A stretch of DNA of 48,224 nt. Source: Paraglaciecola sp. 20A4 (GTDB lineage: Bacteria > Pseudomonadota > Gammaproteobacteria > Enterobacterales > Alteromonadaceae). A program made the translations under genes and the position numbers. Below the pieces are notes generated by a model. That model was not told the DNA's origin, did not search any database, and was given only the letters and a program-made list of their open reading frames with translations. This document shows positions 16,955-25,148 of this stretch, piece after piece. The stretch's first letter is position 1; every line of letters begins with the position of its first letter. The DNA lies in NCBI RefSeq assembly GCF_011378905.1, contig NZ_WTPY01000034.1:1-48224 (forward strand), given 5' to 3'.

Positions 16955-17695
16955 ATGCTTGTTATTGAAAACCTCACGTTTTCCCAACGTTTAGATAATA
17001 TTAATGTGTATGCTAAATCAGGACAATTTGTTCACTTGCTCGGGCCAAATGGGGCGGGGAAATCAAGCCTACTGCAGATTGTTTCAGGTCTTGGCGTACC
17101 AGATACCGGCCGCGTTACCTTTGATAACGGTGATATAGCCCAATTAACCATGATTGAACTGGCGCGTTTTCGCTGTTTTCAAGAACAACAACAGAGTCAT
17201 ATTTTTGCGATTACCGTGCGAGAGTCTCTCTCGTTTTTCGCACAGGACTTGGTTATGCCAGCGATGTTAGAAAATGCCCTCGAAATACAGCCCTTTATGA
17301 CCCGCTCATTGCTTACGCTGTCAGGTGGTGAAAGTCGCCGAGTGCAAATTGCTCGTGCATTATTGCAAATTTGGCCGATGATTGAGCAGGGTCAAGCGTT
17401 AATACTTCTCGATGAGCCAAGCCAAGGATTAGATTTTCGTCATCAGCACTTACTGTTGTCTTGTCTTGTTGAACTGACAAAGCTTGGTAATACCGTGCTG
17501 ATGAGCCACCACGATCTTAATATATCGACTCAGTATGCTGATCGTGTTTGGTTAATGCGTTCTGGAGTAATGGAACATTTCGGAGATGTTAAGGATGTGA
17601 TGACGCCAGCCATATTAAGCGAAATTTTTGATTGCCAAGTGCGTGAATTTAATGACTCTGCAGGCAACAGTATATTGCAAACTTATCTCCCTTAA
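16955..17695 (+). CDS. btuD: BtuD-like ABC transporter ATPase
   Basis: This 246-residue cytoplasmic ATPase powers the permease encoded 3 bases upstream. It has GPNGAGKSS (Walker A), a Q-loop region at FQEQQQSH, LSGGESRRVQIARALLQI (signature), ILLDEPSQGLD (Walker B) and MSHHDLN with the switch His. The sequence after Walker B (SQGLDFRHQHLLLSCL) and the overall length resemble E. coli BtuD more than the longer FhuC/FepC ATPases. A B12 role is likely but rests on similarity only. Confidence 0.87.
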   Translation: MLVIENLTFSQRLDNINVYAKSGQFVHLLGPNGAGKSSLLQIVSGLGVPDTGRVTFDNGDIAQLTMIELARFRCFQEQQQSHIFAITVRESLSFFAQDLVMPAMLENALEIQPFMTRSLLTLSGGESRRVQIARALLQIWPMIEQGQALILLDEPSQGLDFRHQHLLLSCLVELTKLGNTVLMSHHDLNISTQYADRVWLMRSGVMEHFGDVKDVMTPAILSEIFDCQVREFNDSAGNSILQTYLP

Positions 17696-17776
17696 AGTAA
17701 GTAAATAGGTTTTTTATCGGTAAACTTTCCATGCGCGCATTTCATAGGCTAGGATATCAGGTATGATAACGTGTCC

Positions 17777-17802
17777 AAAGCGATGTTGAAAACATCTGCT
17801 TT
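17777..17802 (+). promoter_or_regulatory. Hairpin in the leader of the DAHP synthase gene
   Basis: AAAGC-GATGTT, loop GAA, AACATC, a bulged T, and GCTTT form an 11-bp stem about 50 bases before the GTG start. An 11-codon frame (MRAFHRLGYQV) starts at 17731 and contains one Phe and one Tyr. A T-rich tract follows some 15 bases later. An attenuator-like role is conceivable but weakly supported. Confidence 0.35.
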
Positions 17803-17852
17803 GTGAACTAATTTCCCTTTTTTCGATTTCATTTATATTTTAAGGACACACT

Positions 17853-19196
17853 GTGAGCCAATGGCAACCTGATAGTTGGCGTCAAAAGCCAATATTGCAA
17901 CAACCCACTTACCAGAATCAACAACACTTGCGCGATGTTGAGCAGAAGCTCAAATCTTACCCGCCACTCGTTTTTGCTGCCGAAACGCGACAATTATTTA
18001 AAGAGTTAGGCCAAGTAGCTGATGGTAAAGGCTTTTTGCTTCAAGGTGGCGATTGTGCCGAGTCCTTTGATGAATTCAATGCGCCCAAAATCCGTGATAC
18101 ATTCAAAGTTATTTTACAAATGGCGATCGTGCTAACGTTCGCTGGGCGCTGCCCAGTGACAAAAGTTGCTCGCATGGCCGGGCAATATGCTAAGCCTCGC
18201 TCAGGTGACTTAGAAACAATCGACGGTGTTTCGTTACCCAGTTACCGTGGCGATATCATCAATAGCTTTGAATTCACTGAAGCATCACGTATGCCAGATC
18301 CACAGCGTATGTTAGATGCATACCACCGCAGTGCCTCTACATTGAACTTGCTGCGTGCTTTCGCCCAAGGTGGCTTAGCTGACTTGCATCAAGTGAATCG
18401 CTGGAATATGGCATTCGTTGAAAACAATCCGCTTAAAGAGCGATATCAAGACGTGGCGCGTCGTATTCAAGATTCTTTAGAATTTATGAATGTGATGGGT
18501 ATCAATACCAATAATACGCCAACACTGCATGAAACCAGTTTATATACGTCTCATGAAGCGCTTTTATTAAACTACGAGCAAGCACTAACGCGCGTCGATA
18601 CATTAACTGACAAATGGTATAACTGTTCTGCTCATATGCTATGGATAGGCGAGCGCACACGTCAACTCGACCATGCTCATATTGAGTTTTTCCGTGGGAT
18701 CCACAATCCAATAGGCGTAAAAGTTGGCCCAAGCATGCAAGGCGATGAGTTAATTCGTTTAATTGACGCGTTAAATCCTGATAACACGTCAGGGCGACTA
18801 ACGTTGATCACGCGCATGGGAGCTGACAATCTTGAGCATAAATTACCGGCTTTATTACGCCGCGTGAAACAAGAAGGACGTAATGTCGTTTGGAGTTCAG
18901 ATCCTATGCACGGTAATACGTTCAAAGCATCAAGCGGTTATAAAACACGTAACTTCGATGCGATTTTGCGCGAGATCCAACAGTTCTTCGCAGCCCATCG
19001 TGCTGAAGGAACCCATGCTGGAGGTATTCATTTAGAAATGACAGGCCAACATGTAACAGAATGCACCGGTGGCGCTTATCAAATAAGCGATGACGATTTA
19101 GCGCAAGCATATAAAACCCAATGCGATCCGCGTTTAAACGCAGATCAAGTGCTAGAAATGGCATTTCTTGTTGCTGATCACCTCAAGGTAAGTTAA
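17853..19196 (+). CDS. Class II 3-deoxy-7-phosphoheptulonate synthase
   Basis: This enzyme condenses phosphoenolpyruvate and erythrose-4-phosphate, the first step of the shikimate pathway. The 447-residue product is a class II (plant/mycobacterial-type) DAHP synthase. It has QGGDCAESF with the metal-binding Cys68, [31 protein letters not shown] with the metal His, [18 protein letters not shown] with the metal Glu, and CDPRLN with the metal Asp. The start is a GTG at 17853 with AAGGA 7-10 bases upstream; the next residues ([17 protein letters not shown]) match the family. No fused chorismate mutase domain or other aromatic gene is adjacent. Confidence 0.95.
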   Translation: MSQWQPDSWRQKPILQQPTYQNQQHLRDVEQKLKSYPPLVFAAETRQLFKELGQVADGKGFLLQGGDCAESFDEFNAPKIRDTFKVILQMAIVLTFAGRCPVTKVARMAGQYAKPRSGDLETIDGVSLPSYRGDIINSFEFTEASRMPDPQRMLDAYHRSASTLNLLRAFAQGGLADLHQVNRWNMAFVENNPLKERYQDVARRIQDSLEFMNVMGINTNNTPTLHETSLYTSHEALLLNYEQALTRVDTLTDKWYNCSAHMLWIGERTRQLDHAHIEFFRGIHNPIGVKVGPSMQGDELIRLIDALNPDNTSGRLTLITRMGADNLEHKLPALLRRVKQEGRNVVWSSDPMHGNTFKASSGYKTRNFDAILREIQQFFAAHRAEGTHAGGIHLEMTGQHVTECTGGAYQISDDDLAQAYKTQCDPRLNADQVLEMAFLVADHLKVS

Positions 19197-19206
19197 GGAA
19201 ATCACA

Positions 19207-19254
19207 TTGCGCTCGAAGCCGATTATATGTTATAAATGAAAATAGTTTTCATTT
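19207..19254 (+). promoter_or_regulatory. feoA promoter with overlapping Fur box
   Basis: A perfect inverted repeat, AAATGAAAA (19234-19242), TAG, TTTTCATTT (19246-19254), fits the Fur-box pattern of AT-rich dyads with GAAAAT-type cores. It overlaps a plausible -10 (TATAAA, 19231-19236) that lies 18 bases after TTGCGC (19207-19212). Fur with iron would block polymerase here. It ends 21 bases before the feoA ATG. Confidence 0.75.
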
Positions 19255-19275
19255 GTATTGATAGGTTAGGGCGCT

Positions 19276-19509
19276 ATGACTCTTTGGGATATTCCGGCGA
19301 AAAAATCGGCATTAATTAGCGGCCTAGATAATTCATTGGTGCCGGCTGTAATGAATCGCTTATTGGAAATGGGATTGAGCGATGGTCAAACTGTTCGTTG
19401 CCTGCGCCGCAGCCCTTTGCGTGGGCCTCTCGTCGTTCAAATCGGTGATTGTGTATATACTTTAGAGCAAAGTATTGCCGATAAGGTTGCTATCAGCGAC
19501 CTCTCTTAA
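19276..19509 (+). CDS. feoA: Ferrous iron transport protein FeoA
   Basis: FeoA is a small SH3-like cytoplasmic protein that supports FeoB. The 77-residue product has the family pattern VMNRLLEMGLSDGQTV, RRSPLRGPLVVQIGDCVYTL and a hydrophobic C terminus ending in the VAISDLS strand. It is about the size of E. coli FeoA. A Fur box lies just upstream, and feoB follows 112 bases later with no terminator visible between, so the two are likely cotranscribed. Confidence 0.93.
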   Translation: MTLWDIPAKKSALISGLDNSLVPAVMNRLLEMGLSDGQTVRCLRRSPLRGPLVVQIGDCVYTLEQSIADKVAISDLS

Positions 19510-19621
19510 TTTTCCTCGTTAAATACTGACTTTGGCTTACACCGCCATAATGCACAGTTATTAGACATCTTTCTTATTTCTCCTAGCGACTAATTGAGTG
19601 GCTTTTTAATCAAGTATTGTA

Positions 19622-21439
19622 ATGAAAAATATAATTTTAGTCGGTAAACCCAACTCTGGGAAAAGTCTATTGTTCAACCAATTAACCGGAATGCGCCAAA
19701 AAGTAGCGAACTTTCCAGGTGTGACCGTTGAGCTTAAAAGCGGAAAGTTTGGTGAATACCGACTGATCGATTTTCCAGGGGCATACTCTCTCAGTACGTT
19801 GTCTAGAGATGAAGAAATAGCCGTTGAAAAAATTCATGAGGCCATGCACGACGATAACACCAGCCTTATCGTGTGTAACTTGGATGCCACGCGATTAGAA
19901 CGAAGTTTAGTGTTTGGTTTACAAGTGCGCGATTTAGCCAAGCAGCATGGTAAAGCCCTGATTTTTGCATTGAATATGATTGATGAAGTTGAGCGATTTA
20001 GTCATCACGTGGATTGCGAACAATTAGGAAAAGACCTCGGTGTGGCGGTTTTTCCGTTATCCGCGAAAACGCTGATTGGGCTACATGAATTTAAAGTCGC
20101 GCTCAATGACATTGTTAAACAACCAGAAAAATATATACCCACCTTAAGCGTGGCAGAAGGTGACAGCGTATTTAATGTTAGTCGTCGAATTGCCAAGCAA
20201 TACGGAATTCATGCTGATATCGTTCTACGGCAACAAAATCGTATTGATAGTTTTTTACTGAATAACGTGTTGGGTGGTATCGCATTTTTCGGCATTATGT
20301 TTTTGCTTTTTCAAAGTATATTTACTTGGGCAACTCCCTTAATGGATGGCGTTGAAAGCATTATCGGTGTGCTTGCTCAGACTGCTACTTCTGCTATCGG
20401 CCCCGGAATAATAAACGATTTTCTGCAAGATGCGCTTTTTGGCGGGTTTGGTTCGTTCTTAGTCTTTGTACCGCAAATTATGGTTTTGACCTTCATTATA
20501 GGATTGCTAGAAGACAGTGGTTATCTTGCTAGAGCAGCATTGATATGCCATAAGCCGCTAAGTTACTTTGGTTTGTCGGGTCGCAGCTTTATTCCTTACC
20601 TGTCGGGTCACGCGTGCGCGATCCCCGCTATTATGGCTGCCCGTACGATTGAGTCACCTCGTAAACGCTTGATCACTATGATGACTATTCCACTGATGTC
20701 ATGTTCTGCTCGATTACCTGTATATGCGCTACTCATTGCCGTTCTGATCCCCGATACTACATACGTAGGCGGGCTTTTTAGTCTACAAGGAACAGCATTT
20801 TTTGTGCTGTATTTCCTCGGCATTATTACCGCTTTAACAGTCAGTGTTTTACTTAATAAATTCACTGACCGAGACAGCGATAAAGCTGAAATGCCCTTTA
20901 TTTTGGAATTACCTAACTACCGATTACCGCACTGGAAGCCATTAATGCTAAGAGTGCTTACCAGTGCTAAGCAATTTATTCGACGCGCGGGACCAGTGAT
21001 TTTTATGGTGTCGGTGGTGATTTGGTTTTTAGGCTATTTTCCAAGCTCAGAACATGAACTTCAAGGTTCATACTTAGCCGTCATCGGGCAATGGATTGAG
21101 CCAGTTTTCGAACCTCTAGGACTAGATTGGCGTTATGGCGTGGCTATTTTAGTCTCATTTCTCGCCCGAGAAGTATTTGTTGGGGCTTTAGGTACACTAT
21201 TTGGTATTGAAGGCGCGGATGAAAATATAGCGGGTTTGGCGGCGAACATACAAGCAGATGGACTGACGCTAGGGGCTGGCTTAGGACTATTGATATTTTA
21301 CGTAGTGGCACTGCAGTGCGTGGCCACGGTAGCTACATTGAAGGGCGAAACAGGTAGTACAAAAATCGCCTGGGGGTTATTTGTCGGCTACGGTATGCTT
21401 GCGTATAGTCTCGCATTTATCGTTTCTAATATATTTTAA
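19622..21439 (+). CDS. feoB: Ferrous iron transporter FeoB (short form)
   Basis: FeoB is the inner-membrane Fe(II) transporter with a cytosolic G domain. The 605-residue protein has GKPNSGKS (G1, 8-15), a Thr in PGVTVE (G2), DFPGAY (G3, around 50), NMID (G4, 118-121) and SAK (G5, 147-149). The membrane part begins near residue 213, with Gate motifs around MVLTFIIGLLEDSGYLARAA and IPLMSCSARLPVY, where a Cys lies in the pore. E. coli FeoB is about 770 residues; here the helical segment between the G domain and the membrane is clearly shorter. No feoC follows. A Fur box before feoA indicates iron repression. Confidence 0.95.
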   Translation: MKNIILVGKPNSGKSLLFNQLTGMRQKVANFPGVTVELKSGKFGEYRLIDFPGAYSLSTLSRDEEIAVEKIHEAMHDDNTSLIVCNLDATRLERSLVFGLQVRDLAKQHGKALIFALNMIDEVERFSHHVDCEQLGKDLGVAVFPLSAKTLIGLHEFKVALNDIVKQPEKYIPTLSVAEGDSVFNVSRRIAKQYGIHADIVLRQQNRIDSFLLNNVLGGIAFFGIMFLLFQSIFTWATPLMDGVESIIGVLAQTATSAIGPGIINDFLQDALFGGFGSFLVFVPQIMVLTFIIGLLEDSGYLARAALICHKPLSYFGLSGRSFIPYLSGHACAIPAIMAARTIESPRKRLITMMTIPLMSCSARLPVYALLIAVLIPDTTYVGGLFSLQGTAFFVLYFLGIITALTVSVLLNKFTDRDSDKAEMPFILELPNYRLPHWKPLMLRVLTSAKQFIRRAGPVIFMVSVVIWFLGYFPSSEHELQGSYLAVIGQWIEPVFEPLGLDWRYGVAILVSFLAREVFVGALGTLFGIEGADENIAGLAANIQADGLTLGAGLGLLIFYVVALQCVATVATLKGETGSTKIAWGLFVGYGMLAYSLAFIVSNIF

Positions 21440-21474
21440 TGTTTATATATTTGGCGTTTTATCCCTGAGCAGCA

Positions 21475-21513
21475 GCCTGTCGACTGATAAAGAGCGGCAG
21501 GCGAATATTTTTT
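21475..21513 (+). terminator. Terminator after feoB
   Basis: GCCTGTCG (21475-21482) pairs with CGGCAGGC (21495-21502) with one G-T pair, followed by GAAT and a seven-T run. It lies between the converging feoB and NYN-domain genes. Confidence 0.75.
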
Positions 21514-21525
21514 GATTTTAAATAT

Positions 21526-22002
21526 TTACTGAAGCAGCGATTGATCAATTTCGATGAATTTATCACACGCACTAATTAACGAATTGGCGGTTAAAGAAGG
21601 TACCCCATAGACTTGGGTATTTACGCCATATTTATCTTTAATTGCTTTAAGCAGTAAGTCAAAATCACCGTCCCCTGAAAGCAATACTACGCTATCCACA
21701 CGCTCTGCAGCGCCCAGTACGTCTATTGTGATACCTACATCCCAATCTCCCTTTGCCGAGCCGTCACTACGTTGAATAAAAGGTTTTAATTTTACGTTAA
21801 ACCCGATGTGTTTCAACGCAGCTTGAAACTTCTGCTGTTGAGCATCATGACGTTCAGTTGCATATGCATTGGCTATTACAATTTCGCCTTGTTCACTTAA
21901 GTGCTGCCACAATTTACGGTAATTAAATTGTCTTTGGTATGCGTCTCGTGTGGTGTAATAGATGTTCTGCACGTCAACAAAGACAGCAATTTTAGGGGAC
22001 AT
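21526..22002 (-). CDS. NYN-domain (LabA/DUF88-type) putative nuclease
   Basis: This 158-residue protein belongs to the NYN/PIN-like family (LabA, DUF88), whose members are predicted metal-dependent RNases. The acidic active-site residues are visible in AVFVDVQNIYY (Asp9), KGDWDVGITIDVL and LLSGDGDFDLLLKAI. The C-terminal TQVYGVPSLTANSLISACDKFIEID is typical. There is no membrane helix. It stands alone, converging on feoB, with its promoter probably in the AT-rich DNA after 22002. A biological role in this organism is not known. Confidence 0.88.
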   Translation of the reverse strand: MSPKIAVFVDVQNIYYTTRDAYQRQFNYRKLWQHLSEQGEIVIANAYATERHDAQQQKFQAALKHIGFNVKLKPFIQRSDGSAKGDWDVGITIDVLGAAERVDSVVLLSGDGDFDLLLKAIKDKYGVNTQVYGVPSLTANSLISACDKFIEIDQSLLQ

Positions 22003-22369
22003 AAATATTTCTAATAATATAAGTACAGGTTTGTGATAATAACATTAAATAATCCTAAAATAGCTATTGCGTTTATTTTTAAAGTGCTGTAATGTGCGGT
22101 CTTGCTTGTGAATCAACCTCCGCATTTATAAGCATCGCTATCACTTCGGTAGCTTGTTAATGTCTTGTCTTACCTTGATCCCGTCAGCCAGCATTTAAAA
22201 AAACAAAAATATTAAGCTGAATTATTGAAAGGCGAATAAGCAAGTATATGCTTGCTATTTATCACTCCTAGACTTATAAAAAGTCGCAAAGTAATCGTCA
22301 AATCTAATAGTGAAGCTTCGTTGAATTTCGCGCGTTAAAATATCGCGCTAATTGAAAGAGAGTTTTATT
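22003..22369. other. Gene-free region with several short hairpins
   Basis: No coding region is supported here. It holds small dyads: AGCAAG/CTTGCT (22239-22256), GACTT/AAGTC (22271-22285) and GCGCG/CGCGC (22330-22348), the last around a TTAAAAT sequence that could be a -10 element. The divergent promoters of the NYN gene and of the 55-residue ORF must lie here. A small RNA in 22200-22350 cannot be excluded. Confidence 0.4.
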
Positions 22370-22537
22370 ATGTCTTATTTATACAACGGTTCGCAGATCC
22401 GTGTTTCGCACCCAGTGCATTCTATTTCTGTAAACAAACAAAGCGTGGCATTTGCCGACAAACAAGGTCGTCAAAATACTAAATTTGCCAATGCAGTTGA
22501 AGCCAAGCAGTTTGTTAAATGGTTAGTTAACGCTTAA
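22370..22537 (+). CDS. Small conserved-looking hypothetical protein
   Basis: This 55-residue protein (MSYLYNGSQIRVSHPVHSIS...) has no family I recognise. It is basic, has no signal peptide or membrane helix, and ends in a helix-like KQFVKWLVNA. The ATG at 22370 follows an AAAGAGAG site; an in-frame ATG at 22352 would add six residues. A strong terminator lies 30 bases downstream and GC-rich dyads lie upstream, so it looks like an independent, real transcription unit. Confidence 0.6.
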   Translation: MSYLYNGSQIRVSHPVHSISVNKQSVAFADKQGRQNTKFANAVEAKQFVKWLVNA

Positions 22538-22568
22538 GCAAAATTAGGTCTTAATGGCCTAAATTCAT

Positions 22569-22609
22569 AAAAAAAGCCTGAGTCACAGTAGTGTCACTCA
22601 GGCTTTTTT
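22569..22609. terminator. Bidirectional terminator between small ORF and ybiT
   Basis: AAAAAAAGCCTGAGT (22569-22583) and ACTCAGGCTTTTTT (22596-22609) form a strong stem flanked by A and T runs on the two sides, with an inner CAC/GTG pairing in the loop. It can stop transcription of the forward small gene and the reverse ybiT gene. Confidence 0.92.
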
Positions 22610-22656
22610 GTATCTGAGGATAATTATCTTATCCCCAATACACAGACGTAAATAAC

Positions 22657-24249
22657 CTATTTAGCCGTTGCTAAGCTTTCTAGATAACTTTCGTAGTTAC
22701 CACGGAAATCAACAATGCCGTTAGGCGTAATCTCGATTATTCGAGTGGCGACCGACGATACGAATTCACGATCGTGACTGACAAATATCAACGTACCAGC
22801 ATAATTTTCTAACGCCAGATTTAAAGATTCAATGGATTCCATATCCATATGGTTAGTCGGTTCATCCATAACCAGAATATTTGGACGCTGAAGCATTAGC
22901 TTGCCAAACATCATTCTGCCTTGCTCTCCTCCTGATATTACTTTTACAGATTTAGTAATTTCGTTTTGTGAGAACAATAAACGACCTAGTGTGCCACGCA
23001 TAACTTGCTCATCATCACCTTCTTGCGCCCACTGGTACATCCATTCCATCAAGGTCATTTCTTTTTCAAATTCGTGAGCATGATCCTGCGCATAATAACC
23101 AATGTTAGCATTTTCAGACCATTTCACTTCCCCAGCTGTTAAATCGGTGTCACCGACTAAACACTTCAGCAAGGTTGTTTTACCTAAACCGTTTTCACCG
23201 ATAACCGCAATGCGCTCACCGACTTCAACCATCAAATCTAAACCGTTATACAATTCGTTTTCATACGATTTATGTAGGCCTGATACCTCAAGTGCTAAGC
23301 GATGTAATTTCTTCGTTTGTTCGAAGCGAATGAAAGGTGTCTGTCGGCTAGAGGGCTTAATATCATCTAGTTTAATTTTATCAATTTGCCTAGCGCGAGA
23401 AGTCGCCTGTTTAGATTTAGATGCATTGGCAGAGAAACGGCTTACAAATGTTCTCAGTTCAGCTATTTGCGCTTTTTTCTTGGCATTGTCTGAGACCAAG
23501 CGTTCTCTGGCTTGGGTAGACGCTGTCATGTATTCGTCATAGTTGCCAGGAAAAAGGCGGATTTCACCGTAATCCAAATCTGCCATATGTGTACATACAC
23601 TGTTTAAAAAGTGACGGTCATGGGAGATGATGATCATTGAGCAGTTACGCTCATTAAGGACATCCTCAAGCCAGCGAATGGTGTTGATATCCAAGTTGTT
23701 GGTTGGTTCATCAAGTAACATAATGTCTGGATCAGAGAAAATAACCTGAGCAAGTAATACCCGCAGTTTCCAACCTGGCGCAATTTCGCTCATGGGACCA
23801 TAATGTTGCTCAACCGGAATGCCTACACCGATGAGTAACTCACCTGCACGGGCTTCGGCGGTGTAACCGTCCATTTCTGCAAATTCAGACTCTAAATCCG
23901 CAACACGAATACCATCCTCTTCGGTCATCTCAGGGTTAGCATAAATCGCGTCACGTTCCGCTTTAACTTTCCACAGCTCGGTATGTCCCATCACTACCGT
24001 GTCAATTACGCTATACTGCTCATAAGCAAATTGATCTTGTTTCAATTTACCAATGCGCTCACCAGGATCCGTGGACACATTACCTGCCGACTGCTCTAAA
24101 TCGCCGCCTAATATTTTCATGAAGGTTGACTTACCACAGCCATTGGCGCCGATTAGACCATAGCGGTTTCCGTTACCAAATTTAACTGAGACATTTTCGA
24201 ACAATGGCTTTTCGCCAAATTGCATAGTGATGTTTGCGGTCGTTAACAA
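22657..24249 (-). CDS. ybiT: ABC-F family ATPase YbiT
   Basis: ABC-F proteins have two ATPase domains, no membrane part, and act on the ribosome E site. The 530-residue length equals E. coli YbiT, and the N terminus ([20 protein letters not shown]) is closely similar. Domain 1 has GANGCGKST and [10 protein letters not shown]. The linker ([20 protein letters not shown]) carries the basic helix pair. Domain 2 has [25 protein letters not shown] and [10 protein letters not shown]. There is no reason to assume antibiotic resistance. A promoter probably lies near 24370-24400, where the reverse strand reads ATAATATGCGCC. Confidence 0.95.
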   Translation of the reverse strand: MLTTANITMQFGEKPLFENVSVKFGNGNRYGLIGANGCGKSTFMKILGGDLEQSAGNVSTDPGERIGKLKQDQFAYEQYSVIDTVVMGHTELWKVKAERDAIYANPEMTEEDGIRVADLESEFAEMDGYTAEARAGELLIGVGIPVEQHYGPMSEIAPGWKLRVLLAQVIFSDPDIMLLDEPTNNLDINTIRWLEDVLNERNCSMIIISHDRHFLNSVCTHMADLDYGEIRLFPGNYDEYMTASTQARERLVSDNAKKKAQIAELRTFVSRFSANASKSKQATSRARQIDKIKLDDIKPSSRQTPFIRFEQTKKLHRLALEVSGLHKSYENELYNGLDLMVEVGERIAVIGENGLGKTTLLKCLVGDTDLTAGEVKWSENANIGYYAQDHAHEFEKEMTLMEWMYQWAQEGDDEQVMRGTLGRLLFSQNEITKSVKVISGGEQGRMMFGKLMLQRPNILVMDEPTNHMDMESIESLNLALENYAGTLIFVSHDREFVSSVATRIIEITPNGIVDFRGNYESYLESLATAK

Positions 24250-24678
24250 TGTTTTCTTCCGAGTATTTAAGGTGAAAGGTGTTATTCCTCGTCATTAGTA
24301 TGCTTCTTATTTGAAGTTGCAACTGCAATTCAATCCTTTAGAAAGGAGAGGCGGACTTGAGGAAAAATTCGGCGCATATTATGCCATAATTATTGGTGGC
24401 TCGGCTAATTTTAGTCTGAATTAACGATTTTTTATGACAAACAGCAAATCAATTTCGATAGCGTAAATTAAATTGACGTTTTTACTACCCACCTATTGCG
24501 AAGAGATAGCATCAAAATAACAACAAACTAATGAGAGGGATAGGGGACTAACGAGGGGTAATATCACGCATTAAATAACTAATTGCGCAATTAAGCGTCG
24601 ATGGGTCTTTTTCCCAACCACTTAAAAAGAGGTGGCAGAAAAAGACCCATCGACACTAACAGCTACCATGTATGATTT
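24250..24678. other. 429-base intergenic region between bamE and ybiT
   Basis: No gene is supported. The part near ybiT should contain its promoter (reverse-strand ATAATATGCGCC near 24370-24385). The middle is AT-rich with short direct-repeat-like G tracts (GAGGGATAGGGGACTAACG near 24535). The bamE-proximal end holds the long inverted repeat at 24597-24654. Confidence 0.5.
24597..24654. repeat. 58-base near-perfect inverted repeat
   Basis: GTCGATGGGTCTTTTT (24597-24612) and AAAAAGACCCATCGAC (24639-24654) are perfect 16-base arms. A smaller inner pairing (CCAC near 24616 with GTGG near 24632) lies around an A-rich loop. It starts 24 bases downstream of the bamE stop on the reverse strand. There is no T run outside the stem, so it does not look like a standard terminator. 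It may be a REP-like or MITE-like element or an mRNA-stabilising hairpin. No second copy was noticed in the window. Confidence 0.8.
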
Positions 24679-25035
24679 TTATTCATCAAGGGCTGTATTG
24701 AAGTCTTCAGATAGCTCAAAATCACCAGTCACTTCACTGACATGGTTATCCAAAAAGTGAATTTTTAGCTCTTTACGAAAATCTTTGCCACGCTTGCTCA
24801 TGCCGCGTTTCATCTGATACAAATAATACCATGTATCGTGATCAAACGAGTCTTCAACAACAGGTTTTCCAAGCACATATTCAACTTGCTCTTTGGTCAT
24901 ATTGATACGTAATTTTTTAACATCACGCTCATCTAAAAAGTTACCCTGAGGAACGTCAATTCGATAGATCCAGTCGGCACAAGCAGACAACATTAATGCG
25001 GCGGCAATCACCACCAATAAATTTCTAAACTTCAT
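24679..25035 (-). CDS. bamE: Outer membrane assembly lipoprotein BamE
   Basis: BamE (SmpA/OmlA) is a lipoprotein of the BAM complex that inserts beta-barrel proteins into the outer membrane. The 118-residue protein has a lipoprotein signal with lipobox LSAC (Cys19), then WIYRIDVPQGNFLDERDVKKL, MTKEQVEYVLGKPVVED and a DTWYYLYQMKRG segment, all typical. It is transcribed away from recN, which ends 113 bases upstream of its start on the same strand. Confidence 0.95.
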   Translation of the reverse strand: MKFRNLLVVIAAALMLSACADWIYRIDVPQGNFLDERDVKKLRINMTKEQVEYVLGKPVVEDSFDHDTWYYLYQMKRGMSKRGKDFRKELKIHFLDNHVSEVTGDFELSEDFNTALDE

Positions 25036-25082
25036 TCTTATTTAATATCTCAGCTGTTAGGAAAATAATGACCCTGCAGGTA

Positions 25083-25107
25083 CTTCGCTAAAGGCCGTTA
25101 GGCGAAG
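25083..25107. repeat. Hairpin between recN and bamE
   Basis: CTTCGC-TAA (25083-25091) pairs with TTA-G-GCGAAG (25098-25107) with one bulged G. It lies after recN and before bamE on the reverse strand. Without a following T run it is a weak terminator candidate; it may mark the 3' end of the recN message. Confidence 0.4.
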
Positions 25108-25148
25108 CATCCTAACTCAGCCAAGACAGCCTAATCAATGCATAATTG

